Below are positions 38,272 to 48,803 of a stretch of DNA of 64,000 nucleotides, one piece after another (within the stretch, counting starts at the first letter, position 1; each line of letters starts with the position of its first letter). Below the pieces are notes generated by a model, which saw only the letters and a program-made list of their open reading frames with translations, had not been told where the DNA came from and made no database searches. Source of the DNA: Monosporascus cannonballus (lineage: Eukaryota; Ascomycota; Sordariomycetes; Xylariales); assembly GCA_004154925.1 (NCBI GenBank), contig QJNS01000292.1, forward strand, positions 27,200-91,199, in the 5' to 3' direction. The position numbers and the translations under genes are program-made.

Positions 38272-40845
38272 ATTAATTAATTTTAAAATATTATTAAGAA
38301 TTATATTAGACTTAAATTAAATTAATTAATTTTAAATGGAAAATATTTTGGGCATTAATTATTATCGAATAAAAATAAACCGATTTTTTATATTCGAATA
38401 TAATTTACCCGTATATATTACTTATTTGTATTTATTAAAAAATTAATAAAAACTTTTTTTAAAACTTTTATATTGTTTTCCGTGATTTCGATAATTATTT
38501 TAATAATTATATTATTTAGAATAAATCTTGTACTAGCTAAAATCGTTCGATTAAAAGTTTGTTATATTAATTAATAAGTCGATATTATTATATTATATTT
38601 AGAGCGAGTTTTAGCTTAAAAACAGGTAATATTATAATAACTAGAGTAATTTTTTAATCTTTTATTTTTTTTCTTAAAAGTGTTAAAATTTTAAATTTAT
38701 CGTATTTGAATAATTTTTAATTCTGATAAGATATTAATAATTTCCGATACTGAATTACGTTTTGTTGATAAAATACGTTTAAATTTAAAATTTCTTTATC
38801 GAAAAAGCTTGAATTCTTATTTATATACTTTATTTATTTAGTTAAAATCGAAGCGAATCGTATGTAAGAATTATTTCCCTTTTTTATATTTAATTAGTTC
38901 AGATTTATTAAATAATTCATTTTAATTAAAATTTTAACTATATTTTTAAACTTTATATATAAACGTAAGAAATTTATTAATATATTATTTAAATAGTTTT
39001 TTAAAATATTTAAGTAAAAATCGTTATAATAAATATTTAATATATTTCTTTTTACTAATAAATTTATATTTAAAAATAATTGTTTTTATCAAATTAAGAA
39101 GTTTACTTATATATTTTGAATATTACTTTTAAGCTGAATTAACTATATTACGTTAAAATTATTTTATTAATATCCTTGATTAATTGTTAATAATTCGCAT
39201 TTGTATTAGATTTTACAACTTAAATTTTTTAAAACACTTTTAAGCGTTTTATTTCAAGTAAAAACACTTTTAACAACAATTTTTTATTTGACCTTTTATA
39301 AAGCGTCTATTTATTCAATTTAATAACTTATTAATTATCTTTGTTTCAGTAAATTTATATTTCTTATATAACTTATTAACTTTTTAAAATTAATTGATAA
39401 TCTTAATGCTAAAAAAGAGAAATTTGAAATAATAAAGGTATTTAATAATATTGTAAAAAATGTTTACTTATACTATTTATCGAAAATCTTTATTTATATT
39501 TATAAGAAGATTTCAAATACATAATCTTAAAAGTAAATAGTATAAAGTTGTAAAAAGCTTGCGAAAATATTTATATAAATTAAAACAGTTATTTTTTAAA
39601 TATTTTAATCATAATTTTCGATACTTTTTGCACCTATTTTATATATATATTCATTGCGAACTTTCAAAATATAATATAAATATATTTTTAGAAAAATAGT
39701 AATTAATTTTATTTTCGTATTTAAATTTATATAATCTATACCAGTTAATAATTTTCGACGTTAAACTTTAATCTCTTTAAATAATACTAAGTTTTAAAGG
39801 AATATATTAGTTAAAAAACTTAAAGTACATATAAGTTAACAATCCAATACTATTTATTATTCGAATAAATAAATATAAAAAACTTAAAATCCTTAATACT
39901 TTTATTTATATTTTTAAACTTTTTATAATCGTAATAAAAATATCAATTTTCTTTTATTTAAACAAATTCGTCTTTTAAATTAATACGTTGTTAATAATAA
40001 ATATCGCACTTAATTATTTTTAATTTTATTATTATAATAATTCTATTAATATTAAAAAATCTCAAAAAATGATTATAAATATAACTTACACGTAATATTA
40101 ACTTTTTAAATCGAAAATATTTTAGAATATATTATTTAATAAGTGAATTTTATTTGTTTAATTAACTTAAAGGATATTATTGTTAAAAAGAATTCGTAAA
40201 CGAAATTACAAATTTTATAACCTTGTTTATTTCTTTATTTATATTAATAATTTAATTTATACTATTTATTAAATTGACATTATTATAGCTTTACTTAATT
40301 TACAATTTATATAAATATATTTCGAATAACTTATTTTTATTTTTATAATTATAATAAATTAATTTTTAACAATTAATTAAAAAAAGATTATAACTAATTA
40401 ATTTTTAAATATTCTAATTCTGTTTTATCAAGTTAAATTTTCTTAAAAAATTTATTTCAAATTTATCGTTAGTTTGAAATATATATAATTAGATTAAATT
40501 TTTAAACTTATATATTTTTTAAATATATAATCTTTCGAAATTAATTAACTAGAAACTTTGTTTAAATCGCAATCTTATAAACGTATAATTATTAGATATG
40601 ATTTAATTAATCATATTTTAAAACCGTTTTAATCGTTTTTTATTATTAATTGTTTATATTATTATTATTTTATAAAACGTAAAATACATTTTTATAGTTT
40701 TATAAGCGTAGTTTTAATTGCTTGCGTTTTTAATTAAAACTTAATTTTTTTCGAATATTGATCGAAAAATCGAAAGTTATTTAAGCAACTAATTAACACT
40801 ATTTTTTTCTTAATAGTCAAATAAATTAAGGTTGAAAGGATTTAA
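38272..40845. other. AT-saturated block, origin not recognised
   Basis: Every frame is dense in stops and composition is extremely AT-rich, consistent with heavy RIP of old repeats. I could not match any segment to the reverse transcriptase, integrase or LTRs seen elsewhere in the window. Confidence 0.5.
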
Positions 40846-40846
40846 T

Positions 40847-41090
40847 TTTAATTAATCTAAATAACTAAGTTATATTATAATGCAAACCATGATTTTAAAA
40901 ATACAGAGTTTAATTCGATAATATTAATATAATGAAATCTTAATAATAACAACGTTAAAAAGTAAAATAAGTAGTATTAATAGTCGTGATTTTTAAAATT
41001 AAATCTTTAGCGAAAAAGAACTTTTTAATATATATGCGAAACTCGAACTTTTAATTAGCCGAGGCTGATTATAAGCGCAATAGGCTACTT
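40847..41090 (+). repeat. RIP-mutated copy of a repeat also present at 47060-47330
   Basis: It aligns with 47060-47330 almost entirely through C-to-T and G-to-A differences, for example GCGAAAAAGAACTTTTTAAT here against GCGAAAAAGAACTTCTTAAT there. Both then contain AGCCGAG-CTGAT. The exact ends are uncertain. These may be the LTRs of one element or two scattered copies. Confidence 0.65.
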
Positions 41091-41389
41091 TATTTTAGTA
41101 TTAAGCGATTTTAAATTATAAATAAATTAATAAATAAAATAGTTATATTAATATTAGATATTTATTTACGATATTATATTAATTACAAATAAAATAATTG
41201 TATTTAAACAGTAACCGTTACGTAATTAACGTATAATATTAATTATTATAATAATATTAACATAATTTTAATTAACATTAAAGTTACGTTTATATTTAAT
41301 GTTTAAAAAATGTATACAATCGATTTATTAATATTAAAGTAATATTTCTATCTAAATAACTTAAATACTTATCTTCAAAAATACAAAAC

Positions 41390-42807
41390 CTGAAATTTGT
41401 AAGTAATTAAATAAATAAATATTATAATTAAAAAAATTAATAAGGTTAAGTTTGAAAAAACACAAATAATTTACCTTATTATAAAAATCATTTAAATAAA
41501 AAAACTTCGCAAAAATTTAATTTTAAATACATCGATGCGTAAACAATCGTTATAAAAATTTAAAAATTAATTACCAATTAAACATTTTTTATATTTTCTA
41601 TATATAATCTAGTAATAAATAATATTAAAATTTATACAATATAAAAAATATAAAAACTCAAAGATAATATAATATATAAAATAGAAAAATTCTTAGATAT
41701 ACGAAAAGAAATTATCGAATATCTAATTAAGTAAAAAAAGGCATGTAAATTTCGAAAATATCTAAATGTCAGCGAAAATTCGTTTAAATTTTTAATAATT
41801 ACTAAAAAAATTTTATTAACAATCTCGAAATTATTAATAATATTTTTTGATTTAAAATTTTTAAAAAAGAATTAATTAAAAAATTAACAGATTGTATAAC
41901 TATAATGGTTTCAATTTTTATACATTTTTATTCGCTTAGCTCGTTTATCGATTAAAGTTTATAGTTAATAATTTTAATTTTTTTATATAAAGAAACTTTT
42001 TTTTACGTTATAAACGAAAAAAAGGCCAATAATTTCCTCGATAGCACGTTATTTACACGCTAAGGTTTTCTTAATCTCTTATTAAAATCGCAAAAAGAAA
42101 ATTTTAATAACGGTTTTCTATAGTTTAAACAGTTTTTCTTTTTCTTAATACGATAAAAAAAGTTAATCGAAATACTTAAACTATTATAACGACGCCAGTT
42201 TAAAATGTATATATTATATCGACGAATTGCTTTAACTATTTAATATATTATATTATTTTTAAAATTCAGTATATACTATATTACTTTACGGCTATATTTA
42301 ATAATATAAATAATTATAGATTTTCAACTTTTTTTAATGATAACAATTATAACGTTTATAATTAACTATACAACTTACTATAATAAAACTAAAACTTACT
42401 AAACGAAAATCTTAAAAGATAAAAGAAGTTTTAAAAATAATCGTATTATAACTTAAGTTAAAAGCCGGTTATAGAAAGCAATCGAATCTATGTAAAGAAC
42501 TTACGTAATTTGAATTTCTTTTGGTGTTAAAACTTAAATAAATTTATATAAAACTACTTAATATCTTAAAAGAATTTATAATACCTTTAAAATCTAAGAA
42601 GAATTCAATTAATAAATAAAAAATACATATATTTATTAAATTTATAATTTAATAATATGAACTTCTAAAATAACTTCGTTATTAAAATACTTTTAATATT
42701 ACGAAGCGTAATTCAACTATCTTATTACTTAAACTTTTAAAATATTTCTATTAATATACACTCGTACAACTTAGGTTTCATAATTAGTTAAACTTTTAGC
42801 TGTTATT
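41390..42807 (+). mobile_element. A-family chromovirus, 3' part with 3' LTR, RIP-degraded
   Basis: It shares AAATTAAATAAATAAATATTAT with element A's post-integrase region. A decayed chromodomain follows near 41680-41760 (FLDIRKEIIEYLIK, then a stop, then KKACKF). About 750 bp further on, the same spacing as in element A, lies a heavily mutated LTR (42444-42807). The LTR's target duplication is not recognisable (AATCG against TCTCG). It could be the far end of the element starting at 34025, split by later insertions. Confidence 0.65.
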
Positions 42808-44325
42808 TCTCGTTTTAAGAAAACTCTTTTTAAAGTTTAACGTGGGTTTATAACGGCTAAACCTCGGTTAAAGTTCTTAGCTTTTCTAAGTAATCTAGAT
42901 AATCCAGATAATCTGGAACAAGAATATGTAAATTATATGAATTTATAATATGTTTCTTTTTTTAAAAAGAAAAAATATATAAGAAATTAAATCTCGCTTC
43001 TAAATTATCAATATAAGCCTATAGCTAAAGATATCGTTTTTTACTATGAAAAAAGGTCGCAAATCTTTTTAACAAATAAACTACTAAATTATTTCTCGCC
43101 TTATTATTTACAAATTAAGATCTTATTTTAAATACTACTTATATCTCTAGATAGAAGTATAATAAGTTCGTTATATAAGCCGTATTTTCTCGAAAAAGCG
43201 TTTTTATATAAAATTATAAAACTAGTTTTTATTAAAAATTAATCGATTTAATTATATTAATTCACAAATTACTTTAATAATTTTTCTTTTAAATAATATC
43301 TTATTAAGTTATTTTAATAGCACTTTTAAAAGTTTTTATAAGTACAAAAATAACGAAATTAATAAAAATAAAAAGCAAAACGGTTTATATAAATATAATT
43401 GTCACAGTCTTAAGTAGTACCTTATAGAATAAAACAAGGCAATTAGTGCTCGAGCTAACAACGTTTCACTTTTACTAGTATAATAGCTAGACTTTTGTTC
43501 TTTTATACTATAAAAACAATTAAATTTTTTAAATCGAAAAAAGAACTTCATTAAAATTGAACAGAATAGGTTTACTTTTTAGAAAATAAGGTATAATATT
43601 ATTCGACGTTATAGCAATTTTAAACGTTGTATAAAAATTAGCGATAAAATCGTATTTAATACTATAAATAACGTATCGCTATATACATTATCGATATAAA
43701 ATAAAAACTTACGTTTTAATACGAAAAGAATACAATAAATTAAAAAGGTTGCAATTACTGAAACAAATAAATTAATATATATAATATATTAAAGCTTTTT
43801 AAATTTAATTAAATAACGATTTTCGTATCTATTAAAAATCAAAAAGTATTCGAATTATTAATTTAAGTTATAATATATGTATTAAAATATTTAAATGAAA
43901 TTAAATTAAATCAATTAACAAAAAATGAATTTTAAGAAGTATGTTAAATAAAAATTCGACTGAATTTTGAAAATTAATAACTCGTATTACAATAAGTTAT
44001 TTTATATTTTTTAAAAAATATATTTAAAATTTTTGCGGTTTTAGTATTTATAATAATTATAATTTTAATAACGTTAATTTATTTATAAAATAATGTATTA
44101 CATAAGCTCGCGACTTAAATAAGTTTATTATTTATTTATTTTTATTTATATTCTGGTTACTAACTTTAAATATATATTATGTAATACTAATAATATAGAA
44201 CATTTTATAAACAAATAAAAATAAATTTAGTCGTTTAAGCAAAAAAATATACTCCAAATTTAATTATAAAAAACTTAGTACGATATACGATATTGCTAAA
44301 ACGACTTTAAGAGCTCAATATTACG
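42808..44325. other. AT-saturated block, origin not recognised
   Basis: Stop-dense, RIP-like sequence between the LTR at 42444-42807 and the pogo relic. No coding motif was identified. The 5' end and DNA-binding region of the pogo element may lie in its last part. Confidence 0.45.
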
Positions 44326-44329
44326 GTAG

Positions 44330-45830
44330 ATACATCTGAGCCGATATTATCTCCAATTTGCGAAAATTGACGCCGATCGAAAAGAAATTAATTGCCGAAC
44401 GAATCCTTAATCTAAATACGCGAACGTTTCTTATCCGGCGTTAATACGTTGAAAATATGGCGAATTTGCTGCTTACGTAATACGTTACGAGACGCGTCCG
44501 GATTAATTAGGTATTTAATTTTATTAAACGACCAAAAAAACTCGAAACGTATTTAAATCGAAAAATAAATTTTCAAAACTTTTTATATAAAAATCTAGAA
44601 ATATTTCGAAAATAATTTAAGCTTATCCGAGTTATACTTACAAAATACGGTATCGCAAAAAATTATTTATAGTTTTAACAAAACGAAATTTTTAGTAAGA
44701 TTTTTTATGATGATATATATAATTATTTTTAATATTAAAAGGCGTAAAAAATTTAATAAATCTAGTAAAAAAAATTAGAAATAAATTACGGCAATATAAG
44801 CCGTTAATTTTTAAAATTAGGCTTTATTTTTATTTATTATCCTTACTAGGAAAAACTATCTTTTTTTCTAGTTTGCTAATAATCCATTTTTATTTAACTA
44901 AAGATTTACTATAAGCGAAAACGATTAAATAACAAATAAACTGGGTTTAAAATGGATTAAGTATTTCGATAAACATATTAAAACGTGTATTAAAAATTCG
45001 AAACATTTTTTTTGTTTTTGACGATTACGAAAGCTATTATTCGATCGAATTCGAAAAATACTACTAAACCAACGATATTATTATATTTTGTATATCTGCT
45101 TATTCCTTTTATCGGTTTTAACTTTTCGACGTATCCTGTTTTTTCGTATTAAAACGTACGTATTCGCTTTATATCGAAAGTTTTATACGGCGATACGTTA
45201 TTTATATTACTTAAAAAAATTTTATCGCCGGCTTTTATAACGCGTTTAAAACTGTTATAACGACCGACAATATTAAATTCGGATTCGCAAAAGCGGGATT
45301 TAATCTATTCGATTCTTATCGCGTTTTTTCTAAATTAAAAGTTCCAGTTGTACTTATATCGATTATTTCACCGCTTATTTTTGTTAATTCCGTTATCTCC
45401 TTACTCATAAAAACCTTTAGAAATATTGCTGAAACGATTCGACGAGGACGTTATTTGCAAAGAAAAATCAGAAACTACTAAGATAACTCGTTAATAAAAA
45501 TGATTAAATCGGTTAATTTTTTAACCAAAAATAACTTAATGTTATTATATAAAGTTGTTTTTTAAAAGAAGAAAACGGTTATTTGCGCGAAACGAACCAC
45601 ATTTTTAATAAACAGCGGAGGACCAAAAATAAACGGCTTTAAGAAAAAGAAATATTTACTATAAAGAAAATATAAACTTTTATAACTACGAAGGAAGGTA
45701 ATAATAAATAATTGCAGCTAATAGCGGCTAAAGGTAATTGTCGTAAAAAGGCTCAGACGAAAAAACGGAAATATGGCGTCTGCAACAAGTCGGAACATAA
45801 TACGCGTATTTGCAAAAGGATATAAAGGCG
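44330..45830 (+). mobile_element. Fot1/pogo-type DNA transposon relic, RIP-degraded
   Basis: The plus strand carries a decayed DDE transposase of the fungal Fot1 kind. WIKYFDKHIKTC lies near 44950-44985. Near 45012-45200 are VFDDYESYYSIEFEKY (family: LILDGHGSH-S-EFE), TNDIIIFCISAYSFY (family: CIPAHSSHLLQPLD) and VLKRTYSLYIESFIRR. The C-terminal end, near 45740-45830, has KKRKYGVCNKSEHNTRICKR, a zinc-knuckle tail typical of these transposases. Stops and Gly-to-Asp and His-to-Tyr changes fit RIP. Terminal inverted repeats were not located. Confidence 0.75.
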
Positions 45831-45833
45831 ACT

Positions 45834-46196
45834 TGTGACGAGCTAGGGGTTTAACCAACTATTAAACCTTAGTCGTACGGGTTTATGTTGGCAGAAGTAT
45901 CGTGGGAATCTGAGCAGTAGATACAGTAATCGTATCACGTCTCGTAATTCCAAGGGTACCTTGGGTAACGATGTTGTATTGCAAGCTGAAGCTATCTAGA
46001 CCATGGGAGTAACGAACGCATATATCCTATTTCTGCTTACTGGCTCACTACCAACGAATTGGTGATCCGGCTCACTGGCTTACCACCAATGAGTTGGTTA
46101 TCCATCACGTGACCCGCCCCACCGCGCAGTTGTGGTTGGGTCATGACAGACCGTTTCTGGAGACCGTGGCTCGTTGGGTCATGACACGACTAGCGA
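45834..46196 (-). repeat. Solo LTR of the A family, little mutated
   Basis: Inverted copy of 363 bp, reading on the plus strand from TGTGACGAGCTAGG to GGGTCATGACA. It is flanked by identical CGACT (45829-45833 and 46197-46201). It sits just after the last pogo zinc-knuckle codons. Its composition is near normal although both flanks are AT-saturated, so it arrived after most of the RIP here. Confidence 0.9.
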
Positions 46197-46201
46197 TAAA
46201 A

Positions 46202-47055
46202 AATCCGATTAGTTTGAATTAATTTGATATATTGTAATTATTTAAATTGAATTCCTTATTACGACGTGCCAAAAAACGAGTCGCGAGCTTGTTTGAGTTG
46301 CGAGCTTATGTAGTACGTTATTTTAAATTTTTTATATAAAATTTTTAATAATTTATTTTTCGAATTAAACATACTTTTAGTTTTTTTACTTTTTAATAAT
46401 ATTAAATATTTAATTAATCTTAATACATCTTGAAATATATTATATAACTTATAAATTCGCTATATTTCCAACCTATTTACGCCGAATAGAAAAGTTTTGC
46501 ATATTTATATTAAAAATTCGTTAAATTATCAAATATCTTTTTCGTTAACATAAATTTTTACAAATTAGAAATAATATTAGCTTAATCACGTTTATCGTAA
46601 TATCGGACTTTTAAAGTCGGTTCGATAATATCATATACTATATTAAGCTTTTTATAACTAAATTTCGAAATACATTTTTCATTTAAATAGTTAAATTTAT
46701 TTTCTTTTTTTGTAAAATATTTTAAATTATTAATATTAAAAAATAAACATTTAAAACATGTAATTAAAATAGAAATAAAAACTAAAATACACGCTTATCT
46801 AAATTATGAGTTTATGTAATATGTTATATTAAAAGTAATAAGTGATATATAATTTGCATTTTTAAAGTTATACAACTTAAAATTATTAGATAATATTATT
46901 ATTTTGTATTTTTTATTTTATTTAACATTTAATTTATTATATTAACTATATTTTATACAGATTTAATAAGAAGTTTCAAATCGCTTTATCAATTAATGTA
47001 AATCAAGCCCTGTATTCGCTTAATATGCTCGGTTATATGCCCTTATAATGAATTG
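46202..47055. other. AT-rich end of the second RIP block
   Basis: Stop-dense AT-rich sequence with no recognised coding motif. Composition returns to normal at about 47.0 kb. Confidence 0.45.
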
Positions 47056-47059
47056 GAGT

Positions 47060-47330
47060 AGGAGGGAGAATTGGTCTTGATCAGTGCGGATGATCATTTT
47101 ATGTCACGATACGGAATGGGATTGTCGAAAATGAAAAACTTAATCCGATTATATTGCTGGTGTTGAACCTCGATAACTGAAAATAACAGAAAACATTCTG
47201 AGTGGTGATGGTCGCCGGTGATGCCTGGGGGTTGAACCCATGGCGAAAAAGAACTTCTTAATATACATGTGAGACCCGGGCTTTCTGATCAGCCGAGCCT
47301 GATCATGGGTGTAACACCCCGCCCCACTTC
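47060..47330 (+). repeat. Nearly unmutated copy of the repeat at 40847-41090
   Basis: Ordinary-GC version of the repeat described at 40847-41090. It lies exactly where the RIP block ends. No target-site duplication could be fixed because the ends are uncertain. Confidence 0.65.
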
Positions 47331-47744
47331 AATAAGAAGCTCGGCTAGGACGTTGTTGGCGATATGATGACCTCTTTATCCCGCCTCTCCAGCTGTATGC
47401 ACTTTCAGAGTGTCAGTTGTGGATCTATGTAAAGGTTACCGCCTCGGCTGGTGTGGACTCCAGGTGACGCAATACGTGAGTTCAAAGTCGCTGCTAACGA
47501 TCTACTGCACCAAAGGATCGAACGGTATGTCAAAGGATGATAAGTCCTGCGGGTCGGGCCATGGCCCACGGAGTCCGAATGAGCAATTGGAATCCAGCGG
47601 TGCCGCCCCGGCTAGCGTCATCGAAGGTCTGCATGTCGATAAGTTCGTTCTAGTCCGAAACCAGTCCCACTGTAATTGGCCAATGCACTCAGCTGTGAGA
47701 AAGCTTATTGCAACCTTTCCAGATGAACGAAATAACTGAGACAG

Positions 47745-48047
47745 TTGCAACCTAGGAACGGTTATTGGACGCCCTTCGGCACCGATCAGGCGTGGAGAGG
47801 CCCGCTACGACCAGGTAGTGATACGAATAGATTTATAGTCCAGGCCCGGAGTAGTTTAAGCGTGAGCGCTATTGTGGGAGTGACGGTTGCGTGTGATACC
47901 GTTGCTATACCACTGGCTCTATTGATATCTATTCTAGTGCAAAGGCGGAAAGGGAAGTCGTTGAAAGTGTATGGGGTGGGAAATCTTAAGGGGACGATGG
48001 TGACAGGAGATGAAAGGAGGACTGAAGTCCGATGTCGGCCAGGATGA
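47745..48047 (+). CDS. Possible C-terminal exon of a single-pass membrane protein
   Basis: A 100-codon open stretch contains LSVSAIVGVTVACDTVAIPL followed by ALLISILVQRRKGK. This is one hydrophobic segment with a basic stop-transfer sequence, the layout of fungal wall or surface proteins with a single C-terminal membrane span. The first Met need not be the start. An upstream open stretch (47410-47739) may hold another exon, but the frames do not join cleanly at the splice sites I can see. No family was recognised. Confidence 0.3.
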   Translation: MQPRNGYWTPFGTDQAWRGPLRPGSDTNRFIVQARSSLSVSAIVGVTVACDTVAIPLALLISILVQRRKGKSLKVYGVGNLKGTMVTGDERRTEVRCRPG

Positions 48048-48803
48048 ACAGCTGGGTAGCTCAGTGAAATGTATGGCTCCGCGAAGCATAGAAAACGCAC
48101 CAGAGGACTGTCGTGCTCGACAATCCCCTCGGCGACACGTCCACTGGTGTAGGCGGCAGTTGATCTAGATGTGGCGCTGCGCGGAGCTGAGGCGATGTCA
48201 CCTCACGAAAATGTAGCGACGGAAGGCGAGAAACACGGCACGCAGCATACTACAAAGCCACCGAGATGTAAGCGCGCCAACCGATCATTTTCACGTAGGG
48301 GACGGCCTGGGCCGTGCCTATTGTTGTTTCGTTAGGTTCTTCCAATTTAGCCGGGACTTGACCCCGAAATATCATGGACTTGGCAGGGGATTCAGCGCAG
48401 CTGATTAAGTCTGCTGCCTTCGAGTGTTGACAAAGGTGGAAGTCCAATAATGGACATCGAACTAAGTTTTAATTCTAAGAAGATCACCGACCCACAGTCC
48501 GCCTATATCGCTTCCGACCCCGACGTTCGGTCGCAGGGGTCGAACGCAGCTAGGACTGGCTGTCATCTAGGTTCGACTACCCTAGGAGGGAATACGGAGG
48601 CACCGCAATGGATCGTAGCGGGACAGGCGCTACTTAATTACGGCAAGACTTTAAGCAGCGTAGCATTGGGCTATTCAAAGCCAGGCTGCCGTTGTAGCCC
48701 GAATAGGCTACATGGGTACTGGACACCGTAGAATATAATCAACGCGCGTCCTGCTCCCGAGTCGCTGTCACGAAGATGCCTGCGCGTTAGAGACAAACTG
48801 GGG
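48048..48803. other. Region upstream of the GH79 gene, no confirmed gene
   Basis: Short open stretches on both strands (48250-48447 minus and 48450-48731 plus) have no recognisable domain. Presumably promoter and flank of the glucuronidase gene. Confidence 0.35.

Noticed and set aside
34020..38276. The inverted chromovirus pair as a single insertion with one target duplication
   Set aside because: The outer flanks are CTTAA and ATTAA, which differ by a transversion that RIP would not cause, so a shared duplication is not supported.
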